Assembly: GCF_004519295.1 (NCBI RefSeq) | Contig: NZ_SOZH01000003.1 | Location: forward strand, 62,001-126,000 | Direction: 5' to 3' | Origin: Cellulosimicrobium funkei | Lineage (GTDB): Bacteria > Actinomycetota > Actinomycetes > Actinomycetales > Cellulomonadaceae | DNA: 64,000 nucleotides | In this document: in pieces, positions 52,159 to 60,117 of the stretch | Layout: each line of letters begins with the position of its first letter | Position numbering within the stretch: position 1 is the first letter of the stretch | Position numbers and translations under genes: made by a program | Notes under the pieces: generated by a model | Told to the model about the DNA's origin: nothing | The model's database searches: none | Seen by the model: the letters and a program-made list of their open reading frames with translations, nothing else

Positions 52159-52883
52159 GGCCACGACGTCTCGCCGGACGCCATGACGAGCATCTCGCGG
52201 ATCTCGCAGCCCACCGGCTGGCGCAGCGCCGTCACGACGGCCGCCGCGGTCGCGCGCGGGTCGTTGAGGTCGGCGTCCGGCCCGGGCTTGTACTGCTCGG
52301 TGCGGCCGTCGAAGAACGCGGTGCGCATCCCTCCGGGCACGAGGCACGTGACGCCGACGCGTCCCGCGAGCTCCGCGGCGAGCGCCTGGGAGAACCCGCG
52401 CACCGCGAACTTCGACGCGCAGTAGGCGGTCGCGTCCGAGACCCCCTTGAGGCCGAGCGTCGACGCCACCGTGACGACCGTGCCGCGGCGCTCCTCGAGG
52501 AACGGCAGCGCGGCGCGCACGACGGCGACCGTGCCGAACAGGTTGACGCGCACGACGCGCTCCCACGTCTCGACGTCGATCTCGTCGAGGCGCCCGCACG
52601 CGTCGGTGCCGGCGGCCGTGACGACGGCGTCGGGCGGCCCGACCTCGAGCGCGAGCCGCTCGACCGCGGCGGCCGCGGCGGCGGAGTCGGACAGGTCGAC
52701 GACCGCGTGCGGCACGCCGTCGGCGGGCGCGACCCGGTCCAGGACGACCGGCTTGCCGCCCGCCGCCGTCACCGCCTCGACGAGCGCGGCCCCCAGGCCG
52801 CTCGCGCCCCCGGTGACGTAGACGGTGCCGAGCTCGCGGGGTACGGGGACGTCGGTCCGCTGGGCGGACGTGGTGGTGGTCAT
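52155..52883 (-). CDS. Short-chain dehydrogenase/reductase
   Basis: A 242-residue classical SDR: cofactor motif VYVTGGASGLGAALVEA (TGxxxGxG), catalytic Ser in VTVASTLGLKG, and YCASKFA (YxxxK), followed by LVPGGMRTAFF. It is not an HldD-type (extended, ADP-heptose 6-epimerase) enzyme: size and the missing C-terminal substrate domain show that. Within the operon it may oxidise or reduce a sugar. Both ends overlap the neighbouring genes by 4 bases. Confidence 0.88.
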   Translation of the reverse strand: MTTTTSAQRTDVPVPRELGTVYVTGGASGLGAALVEAVTAAGGKPVVLDRVAPADGVPHAVVDLSDSAAAAAAVERLALEVGPPDAVVTAAGTDACGRLDEIDVETWERVVRVNLFGTVAVVRAALPFLEERRGTVVTVASTLGLKGVSDATAYCASKFAVRGFSQALAAELAGRVGVTCLVPGGMRTAFFDGRTEQYKPGPDADLNDPRATAAAVVTALRQPVGCEIREMLVMASGETSWP

Positions 52884-55093
52884 GCGGTGGTCTCCTCCGT
52901 CAGGGTGGGGACCCCGGGCGCGAACCGCCCGGAGCGTTCGAGGATCGAGGTCGTGGAGCGGCCGTCGACGTAGGGCAGGACGACGACCCGGCCGCCGTGG
53001 CGCCGGACCGTCTCCGCCTCGGGGAGCGTCTCCTCCGTGTAGTCGCCGCCCTTCGCCCAGACGTCGGGGCGCAGGCGGTCGAGCGCGGCGCGCGGGTCGT
53101 CCTCGTCGAACACGACGACGGCGGCCACGCAGTCGAGCGCGGCGAGGACCCGGGCCCGGTCGGCCTGCCCGACGACGGGGCGCTGCGGCCCCTTGAGCCG
53201 CTGCACCGACGCGTCGCCGTTGAGCAGGACGACGAGGTGGTCGCCCAGGCGCGCGGCCGCCTCGAGCGTCGCGACGTGCCCGGCGTGCAGGATGTCGAAG
53301 CAGCCGCCCGTGGCGACGACGGTGCCGCCCGCGGCGCGCAGCCGGGCGGCCACGGCCTCGGGCGCGTCGGGGTCCGACGGCGGGGCGTCCTGCGTGGCGC
53401 CGGAGGGGGTCGGGGCCCCTGACGCGGGACCCGTCGCGTGCTCCCGGGCCGCGCCCGGCGTGCGGTCGGCGGGGGAGTCGGCCCGGCGCCGGTAACCCTC
53501 CGCGCCGCCCGCCGCGACCCAGGCCGAGGCCGAGGCGACGGCGGCGACGACCGCCGGGACGAGGCCCTCGCCCCGGGCGAGCGCGAGCGCGGCCGTCGAG
53601 GCGAAGCGGTCGCCCGCGCCGCACGGGTCGCCGTGCGCCACGGTCGCGGGCACGTACGCCGGCTCGCCGTCCGCGCGCGCGACGAACGCCCCGCGGTCGC
53701 CCGCCGTGACGCACACCGCCCCCACGTCCCACGCGGCCGCGAGCGACCGCGCGAGGCCCCCGGGGTCGTCGGGCGTCGCGTCCAGGCCGAGCGCCTCCGC
53801 GGCGTCGAGCGCCTCCGCGAGGTTGGGCGTGACGAGCGCCGTCCCGGGCACCGGGGCGCCGCCGCGCGGGTGCGGGTCCCACACGAGCGTCCCGGTGCGG
53901 GCCGCGTGCGCGAGCGCGTCGCGGACCGGCCCGGCGTGGGTCGTCCCCGCGCCGTAGTCGGACACGAGCACGACGTCCGCGCCCGCGAGCGCCGCCCGCG
54001 CCGCGCGCTCCGACAGGTCGCCGGGTCGGGCGGGGCCGCCGTCGTCGACGCGCACGACGGTCTGGCCGCCGGAGCGCACGCGGGTCTTGCGTCGCGTCGT
54101 GCCGACCTGCGGCAGCGCGACGACGTCGAGGTGCGGGCGCAGCAGGGCCCGCAGCTCGGAGCCCGCGTCGTCGTCGCCGAACGGCGCGACGAGGCGCACG
54201 CTCGCGCCGTCGGTCGCGAGGAGCGCGGTGAGCCCCGCGCCGCCCGGGCTGCGCCGGACGCCGAGCGTGTCGACGACGGGCACGGGACCGTCGGGGGAGA
54301 AGCGGGTCACCTGGCCGTCGACGTCGCGGTCGAGGAGCACGTCCCCGACGACGACGACCTGCGGTCCGGTCCCCGCCGCGGAGGCCGGTGCGGGTGCCGG
54401 GGCCGGCCGGTCGTCGGCCGACCCGGCGCCCGGGAGGTCTGCCGCGGCGCGCGCCTCGCGGTGGCGCACGTGCGCGTCGAGCGCGGCGCACAGCGCGTGC
54501 ACGACGACGAGGTGCAGCTCCTGGACGGACGAGGTCGACGCGCCGCGCAGGGCGAGCACGTCGTCGCACGCGGCCGCGAGCGCGCAGTCCCGCGGGCCCG
54601 TGAGCGCCCACGTGGTGAGGCCGAGCTCGCGGGCCCGGCGGGCCGCCGCGACGACGTTCTCGCTCTCGCCGGAGGTCGACAGGAGCACGAGCACGTCGCC
54701 GGGGCGACCGTGCGCCGCGACCTGGCGCGCGTACATCTCGGCGATGCCGTAGTCGTTGACGATCGCCGTGAGGCTCGACGTCTCCGCGTGCAGGCTGATC
54801 GCGGACAGCGGGGTGCGCTCGCCGTCGAAGCGGCCCACGAGCTCGGCGGTGAGGTGCTGCGCCTCGGCGGCGCTGCCCCCGTTGCCCGCGACGAGCAGCC
54901 GCCCGCCCGCGAGCACGGTGTCGGCGAGCCGCGCGCCCCACGCGTCGATCCGGCCCGCCTCGGCGGTGAGCAGGTCGAGGCCGTCGTGCAGGTCGTCGGC
55001 GTGCGCGCGCAGCCAGCGGCGCGCGGCGTCGTGCGGGCCGTCGCCGGACCCGGCACCGGGCGTGTCGCCGGAGGGCGTCCGGGGCGCGGTCAC
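52880..55093 (-). CDS. hldE: GmhA-HldE fusion: phosphoheptose isomerase, heptose-7-P kinase and heptose-1-P nucleotidylyltransferase
   Basis: A 737-residue three-domain protein. Residues 35-215 form a GmhA-type SIS domain (VAGNGGSAAEAQHLTAELV at 68-86, SLHAETSSLTAIVNDYG, STSGES, and QELHLVVVH with Gln191/His199 as in sedoheptulose-7-phosphate isomerases). A 30-residue Pro/Ala linker follows. Residues 245-535 are a PfkB kinase (SPGGAG, SDYGAGT, HGDPCGAGDRF) as in HldE. After a second linker, residues 590-737 are a cytidylyltransferase-fold domain with GGCFDILHAGH (596-606). HldE alone joins the last two; adding GmhA in front is unusual. It would convert sedoheptulose 7-P into heptose 1,7-bisphosphate and later load nucleotide. 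GTG 55093 overlaps the upstream gene (GTGA). Confidence 0.92.
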   Translation of the reverse strand: MTAPRTPSGDTPGAGSGDGPHDAARRWLRAHADDLHDGLDLLTAEAGRIDAWGARLADTVLAGGRLLVAGNGGSAAEAQHLTAELVGRFDGERTPLSAISLHAETSSLTAIVNDYGIAEMYARQVAAHGRPGDVLVLLSTSGESENVVAAARRARELGLTTWALTGPRDCALAAACDDVLALRGASTSSVQELHLVVVHALCAALDAHVRHREARAAADLPGAGSADDRPAPAPAPASAAGTGPQVVVVGDVLLDRDVDGQVTRFSPDGPVPVVDTLGVRRSPGGAGLTALLATDGASVRLVAPFGDDDAGSELRALLRPHLDVVALPQVGTTRRKTRVRSGGQTVVRVDDGGPARPGDLSERAARAALAGADVVLVSDYGAGTTHAGPVRDALAHAARTGTLVWDPHPRGGAPVPGTALVTPNLAEALDAAEALGLDATPDDPGGLARSLAAAWDVGAVCVTAGDRGAFVARADGEPAYVPATVAHGDPCGAGDRFASTAALALARGEGLVPAVVAAVASASAWVAAGGAEGYRRRADSPADRTPGAAREHATGPASGAPTPSGATQDAPPSDPDAPEAVAARLRAAGGTVVATGGCFDILHAGHVATLEAAARLGDHLVVLLNGDASVQRLKGPQRPVVGQADRARVLAALDCVAAVVVFDEDDPRAALDRLRPDVWAKGGDYTEETLPEAETVRRHGGRVVVLPYVDGRSTTSILERSGRFAPGVPTLTEETTA

Positions 55094-56364
55094 GGTGCGC
55101 TCACCGCCCGCAGGGCGGTGCGCCCGGCCGCCACCGGCCGGGCTCGGCCGCGCTCGGCCTGGCGGGTCGTGGTGACGCGCTCGTACGACTCGGCGGTGCG
55201 CTCGGCGACCGTGACCCAGCCGTACAGGTGCTCGGCGCGCAGCCGCGCGGCCGAGCCGAGGCGTTCCGCGAACGCCGGGTCGTCGGCGAGCCGGCGCAGC
55301 GCGGCGGCGAGCGCCCCGGGGTCGCGCGGCGGGACGAGCAGGCCCGTGCGCCCGTCGACGACCGAGTCGAGCAGCCCGCCCACGGCCGCGCCCACGACGG
55401 GACGGCCGCACGCGGCGGCCTCGAGCGGGACGATCCCGAAGGGCTCGTACCAGGGGTCGCACACGACGGCGTCGGCGGCGTGCATGAGGTCGCGCACGTC
55501 GTCCTGCGTCACGCTGCCCACGAACCGCACGCGGTCCGCGACGCCGGAGGCCACCGCGACCGCGCGCAGCCGCAGGACCTCCGGGTCGTCGTCGAGCGCG
55601 CCCGGCGCGGGGCCGCCCGCGACGACGAGCTCCGCGCCCGGCAGCGCGGCGAGCGCCTCGATGACGGTGTCGACGCCCTTGCGCTCGACGAGGCGGCCCA
55701 CCGAGAGCAGGCGCAGGCGGCCGGGCTCGCGGTGCAGGTGCTCGGTGCGGTCCGGGTCGGGCAGGAAGCGGCCGAGGTCCACGCCGCACGGCACGACGTC
55801 GATGCGGTCGGGGTCGGCGCCGAGCGCGACGAGCTCGGCGACCTCGTCGGCGCACGTCGCGACGATCCGGTCGACCGCGCGGCACAGCAGGCGCTCGCGG
55901 GCCACCCGCTCGGCGGGGCTCGTGTCGTGCGCGCCCTGGTGGCGGCGCTTGACGGAGCCGAGCGCGTGGAAGGTCTGCACGAGCGGGACCCCGAGCGGGG
56001 GCGCGGACAGCAGGCCCGCGATCCCGGACATCCAGAAGTGGGCGTGGACGACGTCGGGCCGGGGCCCGGGCTCGATCCACCGCCGCAGGAGGTCGGCGCC
56101 GAACGCGTCCATGTGGGGCAGGAGGTCGTCCTTGGGGACGGGCACGGGCGGACCGGCGTCCACGTGCACGACCTCGACACCGCGGGAGAGCGGGACGCGC
56201 TCCGGGAGGGACGCGTCGTCGCGGCGCGTGAACACCTCCACGCGGTGGCCCTGCGCGCCGAGCCGCGTGGCGAGCGACGCGACGTGCACGTTCTGCCCGC
56301 CGGCGTCGACGCCGCCCAGGGCGGCGAGGGGGCTGGCGTGCTCCGAGATCATCGCGATCTTCAT
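55090..56364 (-). CDS. Glycosyltransferase family 4
   Basis: A 424-residue GT-B retaining glycosyltransferase (GT4). It starts MKIAMISEHASPLAALGGVDAGGQNVHV, has HAHFWMSG and QTFHALGSVKRRH in the acceptor half, and LLSVGRLVERKGVDTVIEAL, FVGSVTQDDVRDLM and PWYEPFGIVPLEAAACG (EPFGxxxxE, catalytic/donor-binding) in the donor half. GGAGGT precedes the ATG. It overlaps both neighbours by 4 bases. It probably adds one sugar of the heptose-containing glycan; donor unknown, though UDP-sugars from ugd/uxs are nearby. Confidence 0.92.
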   Translation of the reverse strand: MKIAMISEHASPLAALGGVDAGGQNVHVASLATRLGAQGHRVEVFTRRDDASLPERVPLSRGVEVVHVDAGPPVPVPKDDLLPHMDAFGADLLRRWIEPGPRPDVVHAHFWMSGIAGLLSAPPLGVPLVQTFHALGSVKRRHQGAHDTSPAERVARERLLCRAVDRIVATCADEVAELVALGADPDRIDVVPCGVDLGRFLPDPDRTEHLHREPGRLRLLSVGRLVERKGVDTVIEALAALPGAELVVAGGPAPGALDDDPEVLRLRAVAVASGVADRVRFVGSVTQDDVRDLMHAADAVVCDPWYEPFGIVPLEAAACGRPVVGAAVGGLLDSVVDGRTGLLVPPRDPGALAAALRRLADDPAFAERLGSAARLRAEHLYGWVTVAERTAESYERVTTTRQAERGRARPVAAGRTALRAVSAP

Positions 56365-57392
56365 GAGGTCACCTCCGTCAGGACCGTGTCCCAGCGCCGC
56401 AGGAACGCGGCGTGGGAGTAGTGCTCGAGCACGTGGGCGCGGGCCGCCCGGCCGTGCTCGCGGGCGTCGTCGGGGTCGGCGAGCCAGCGCCGCGCGGTCG
56501 CGGCGAGCTCGTCGGGACGGGCGCTGAGGAGCCCCGCGGCCGGGGGCACCGCGACGGGCGCCTCGGTGGTCGGCAGCGCGAGGACGGGCATCCCGAGCGC
56601 CATCGCCTCGAGCAGGGAGAGCCCGAGGCTCGTCCAGCGGTAGGGGTGCAGGTAGGCGCGCGACGTCGCGAGCCGCGCGTGCATCGCGGCCTGAGGGACG
56701 TCGTCGTGCAGGCCGTGCGGGAGGTCGTGCGGCAGGTCGTGCGGCGGGTCGTGCGGCGCGGCGCCGGGCGCCGCGAGGTGCTCGGCGAGCTTGCCGACGC
56801 CCATGCCGTAGACGTCGAGCGGCACGTGCCGCCCCAGCCCGACGAGCACGTCGGTCCCGGCGACGCGCCAGCGCCGCACGGGCTCGTTGACGACGACCCC
56901 GACGCTCGCCCGCTCCCCGGTGTACAGCGGGCCGGGGTCGGGGATGCCGTGGTCGACGACGAGCGTGCGCGCGTCGCCGGTGTCCCACATGAGCGCGTTG
57001 AACGCCGTGACGTGCACGATCGGCACGAGGCCCTCCTCGACGACGTCCAGGTCGGCGAGCGGGTGCCGGGTCGCGGCCGCGTGGCCGGTCGGGGCGTTGT
57101 GCTCGACGTAGACGGCCGGGACGTCGCGGCCGGGCACGAGCCCGGTCCAGCGCCGCAGCAGCTCGACCTCCTCGGGGCGCTGGAGCACCACGACGTCGAT
57201 CGCGCGGTCCGCCGCGAGGTCGGCGAGCTCGTCCGGCGCGACCTCGCGCGCCCCGGGCGGCCAGTCCCAGGTGCGCGCGCGGCCGCGGCCGTCGGGCCCG
57301 CGGTCGGGGACGACCGGGACCAGGTACTCGTGGCCGCCGGCGACGAACGACGTCGCCCACGACCCGTGCACGTGCCACACGAGGATCCTCAT
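56361..57392 (-). CDS. Glycosyltransferase-like protein (GT-B fold)
   Basis: A 343-residue protein with glycosyltransferase features: N-terminal MRILVWHVHGSWATSFVAGGHEYLVP, VVYVEHNAP-like acceptor lobe (AVYVEHNAPTGHAAATRHP) and a donor lobe with RAYLHPYRWTSLGLSLLEAMALGMPVLAL, equivalent to the E-x7-E region of GT4-type enzymes. A His/Pro/Asp repeat, PHDPPHDLPHDLPHGLHDD, encoded by a 12-base tandem repeat at about 56704-56757, interrupts the donor lobe. Family assignment below the fold level is not secure. Overlaps both neighbours by 4 bases. Confidence 0.82.
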   Translation of the reverse strand: MRILVWHVHGSWATSFVAGGHEYLVPVVPDRGPDGRGRARTWDWPPGAREVAPDELADLAADRAIDVVVLQRPEEVELLRRWTGLVPGRDVPAVYVEHNAPTGHAAATRHPLADLDVVEEGLVPIVHVTAFNALMWDTGDARTLVVDHGIPDPGPLYTGERASVGVVVNEPVRRWRVAGTDVLVGLGRHVPLDVYGMGVGKLAEHLAAPGAAPHDPPHDLPHDLPHGLHDDVPQAAMHARLATSRAYLHPYRWTSLGLSLLEAMALGMPVLALPTTEAPVAVPPAAGLLSARPDELAATARRWLADPDDAREHGRAARAHVLEHYSHAAFLRRWDTVLTEVTS

Positions 57393-58465
57393 CGGGTCAC
57401 CCCCACGGTCCGGAGCGGTGTCGCGCGGGGCGCGGGCGTCCCCACGACGTGCGGGACGACGAGCCGGTCGACGGCCGCGACGACGTCGTCCGGGTCGACG
57501 CCGAGGCACGGGTGGCCGGGCACCGGGCACACCCGGGCGCGCGTGCCGCGGCACGCGGCCTCCTGGTCGCCGAGCAGGACGGTCGGCACGCCCCACGGCG
57601 CCCAGCGCTCCGCGGGGACCACGGGGGCGAAGAGGGACACGACGGGCCTGCCCACCGCGGCGGCCAGGTGCGCGGGCCCCGTGTTGCCGACGACGACGCA
57701 CCGGGCGCCGGCGAGCACCGCGGCCAAGCCCGCGAGGTCCGTGCGCCCCGACAGGTCCCGCGCGCGCCCGGCGGCGACGTGCGCCGCGAGGTCCGTCTCG
57801 CCGGGCCCGCCCGTGACGACCACCTCGTGGCCCGCGCGGACCAGCGCCGCGACGAGGTCGCGCGCGTGGTCGGGCGCGGGCGCCCGGGCGGGGACGGACG
57901 CGCCGGGGTGCACGACGACGTAGGGCCCCGCGGGCACGAGCGACGACACGTCGGGCAGCGGCCCGCGCACGCGCAGCCGGTCGCCGTCGGGCGGCGCGCC
58001 GAACCCCGCAGCGCGGACGAGGTCGAGCGCTGCTTCGACCTCGTGCAGGCCGTCCGCGCGGGTGTGCCGCACGTCCAGGAGCGAGCCCGGGTAGTCCTCG
58101 CTCACGGCGGCGACGCGCCCGACGCCCGCGAGCTTGAGCAGCATCGCCGCGGGCAGCGGGCTCTGGTGGAACGAGGTGAAGACGACCGCGGCGGCGTAGC
58201 GCCTCTCGGCGAGGGTCGCCACGAGGTCGAGCACGCTCGCGCGGTCGACGGGCGGGGGCCGGTAGCCGGACCAGGGGGCGTCGAAGACGAGCACGTCGCG
58301 CACGTCCGGGAGCAGCTCTGCCGCCGCGCGCCCGGCGGGGGCCGCCAGGACGTCCACGCGGCCGCCGTCGCGCGCGGTCGCGTGCGCCATCGCCCGGACC
58401 GCGGGGCCCGTGAGCAGGACGTCGCCGTCGCTGTCGAGGCGCACGGCGAGCACGTCGGCGCTCAT
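57389..58465 (-). CDS. Glycosyltransferase family 9 (heptosyltransferase-type), copy 2
   Basis: A 358-residue GT9 enzyme. It opens DVLAVRLDSDGDVLLTGPAVRAMA, contains VVVHPGASVPARAPAPDHARDLVAA, VVVTGGPGETDLAAHV and VGNTGPAHLAAAVGRPVVSLFAPVVPAERWAPW. The C-terminal CRGTRARVCPVPGHPCLG carries three cysteines also seen in relatives annotated as heptosyltransferases. The two GT9 enzymes of this operon differ enough to have different acceptors, as WaaC and WaaF do. Overlaps both neighbours by 4 bases. Confidence 0.9.
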   Translation of the reverse strand: MSADVLAVRLDSDGDVLLTGPAVRAMAHATARDGGRVDVLAAPAGRAAAELLPDVRDVLVFDAPWSGYRPPPVDRASVLDLVATLAERRYAAAVVFTSFHQSPLPAAMLLKLAGVGRVAAVSEDYPGSLLDVRHTRADGLHEVEAALDLVRAAGFGAPPDGDRLRVRGPLPDVSSLVPAGPYVVVHPGASVPARAPAPDHARDLVAALVRAGHEVVVTGGPGETDLAAHVAAGRARDLSGRTDLAGLAAVLAGARCVVVGNTGPAHLAAAVGRPVVSLFAPVVPAERWAPWGVPTVLLGDQEAACRGTRARVCPVPGHPCLGVDPDDVVAAVDRLVVPHVVGTPAPRATPLRTVGVTR

Positions 58466-60117
58466 GCCGCACGCTCCTCGCCCGGCGCCGCCGCGGACGC
58501 GCCGGGAACCGACGCGTCGGGGGAGTGCTCCCGGCGCGAGCCGGGCAGGCGGTCGTCGAGCGCGCGGACCGCCGCAGCGAGGTCCGGCACGACGCACGGG
58601 GCGGCGGCGACCTCCTCGGCGCGCGTCACGGGCGTCGGCACGAGGACCGGGGTCGCGCCCGCGGCGAGCGCGGCGGCCACGTCGGCGCCGATGTCGCCCA
58701 CGACGGCGCACCGCCACGGCTCGACGCCGAGGTCGGCCGCCGCGGCGAGCACGAGGCCGGGACCGGGCTTGCGGCACGCGCACGCGTCGTCCGGCGCGTG
58801 CGGGCAGACCTGCCACGTGTCGAACGGGCCCAGCAGCTCCTCGACGCGCGCGTTCACGGCGTCGACCTGCGCGCGTGTGAGGAGCCCGCGCCCGACGCCG
58901 GACTGGTTGGACACCACGCCGAGCCGGACCCCGCGGGCGCGCAGGTCGTCGAGCACGGCGCGGGCGCCCTCGACGGGACGCACCGCCGCCGGGTCGCCGT
59001 TGTACGGGACGTCGTGCACGAGCGTGCCGTCGCGGTCGAGGAGCACGGCCGCGAGCGGCGGCGGCCACGGCTCGAGCCCGCGCCGGGCGGCGAGCGCGCC
59101 CGCGACGCGGTGCCGCACCGCGGCGAACGGGATGGCGGCGCTCGTCCACGCCATGCGCCGCAGCTCGGGCCCGAACGCGTCGTCGCCCGGTCGCGGCCCC
59201 GGCGCGAGGCGGCGCCCGAGGAACTGCGCGGTGAGGGCCGCCCACCCGAGCACGCCGAGCGCCGCGACGCGCGGGCGCCGCGCGACGAGCCCGCCGACGC
59301 CGACCGCGGCGGCCGCGACGGTCGCGACGTGCCACGCGAGGCGGCCGCGGCCGGTCTCGGCACGCTCGCGCCACCCCGGCCCGTGCAGGGCGCGGAACGT
59401 CGCGTCGTCGCGGGTCCCGGCCTGCACGCGCAGGCTCACCGCGTCGTCCGCGGGGCGCACGGGGTGCGTCGTCGTACGCGTGCCGCGCACGAGCTCCCAG
59501 CCCGCCTCGCGCACGCGCAGCGCGAGGTCGGCGTCCTCGCGGTAGGCGCGGGGGAAGCGCTCGTCGAACCCACCGACCTGCTCGAGCGCGGCGCGCCGGT
59601 ACGCCATGTCGGCGGTCGCCCAGGCCGCGCGCTCGAGCCCGGCGGTCCCGCGCTCCCAGTCCGTCGGACGGCGGTGCGCGGGCAGCGGCACGTGCAGGCG
59701 GCCCTGCACGCCGCCGGTGCGGGGCGTCGCCGCCGCGAGGTCGTGCGCGAGGAGGCGCGCCCACCCGGCGGGGAGCTCGACGTCGTCGTCGAGGAGCACG
59801 ACCCACGGCGCGGTCGTCGAGCGCCACCCGGCGTTGCGCGCGGCGGCCGGGCCCCGGCCCCCGGTGCGCACGACGCGTGCGCCGAGCGCACGGCCGGCGT
59901 CCCCGAGGTCGAGCGGGTCGGGCACCGGGTCGGTCGAGCCGGGCGGCGGCAGGCGGCGGTCGTCCGCGACGACGACCTCGGCCGGCCCGGGGGAGCCCGG
60001 GCCGTCGGCCTGGGCGACGAGGGTCTCCAGGAGCCGGTCGAGCGACGGGCGGCCGATGGAGGGCACGACGACGGCGTACGGCACCGGGGAAGCGGGACGG
60101 CCCGCGGGCGCGCTCAC
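58462..60117 (-). CDS. Fusion of glycosyltransferase family 2 and GmhB-type heptose bisphosphate phosphatase
   Basis: A 551-residue bifunctional protein. Residues 12-250 are a GT2 domain: YAVVVPSIGRPSLDRLLETL, AARNAGW, LLDDDVEL (metal-binding Asp near 110-112) and YREDADLALRV (catalytic Asp). A hydrophobic stretch (262-300) may touch the membrane. Residues 355-510 are a HAD-IIIA phosphatase with DRDGTLVHD (Asp361, Asp363), VSNQSGVGRG and the zinc site CPH...CAC (Cys438, His440, Cys446, Cys448) characteristic of GmhB and histidinol phosphatase. With the GmhA-HldE protein of the same operon, GmhB (heptose 1,7-bisphosphate 7-phosphatase) is the fitting role. GTG start in a GTGA overlap. Confidence 0.9.
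   Translation of the reverse strand: MSAPAGRPASPVPYAVVVPSIGRPSLDRLLETLVAQADGPGSPGPAEVVVADDRRLPPPGSTDPVPDPLDLGDAGRALGARVVRTGGRGPAAARNAGWRSTTAPWVVLLDDDVELPAGWARLLAHDLAAATPRTGGVQGRLHVPLPAHRRPTDWERGTAGLERAAWATADMAYRRAALEQVGGFDERFPRAYREDADLALRVREAGWELVRGTRTTTHPVRPADDAVSLRVQAGTRDDATFRALHGPGWRERAETGRGRLAWHVATVAAAAVGVGGLVARRPRVAALGVLGWAALTAQFLGRRLAPGPRPGDDAFGPELRRMAWTSAAIPFAAVRHRVAGALAARRGLEPWPPPLAAVLLDRDGTLVHDVPYNGDPAAVRPVEGARAVLDDLRARGVRLGVVSNQSGVGRGLLTRAQVDAVNARVEELLGPFDTWQVCPHAPDDACACRKPGPGLVLAAAADLGVEPWRCAVVGDIGADVAAALAAGATPVLVPTPVTRAEEVAAAPCVVPDLAAAVRALDDRLPGSRREHSPDASVPGASAAAPGEERAA

Noticed and set aside
52155-52883. The SDR as HldD (ADP-heptose 6-epimerase)
   Set aside because: It is a 242-residue classical SDR with TGxxxGxG and no extended substrate domain; HldD is about 310 residues with the extended-SDR pattern.
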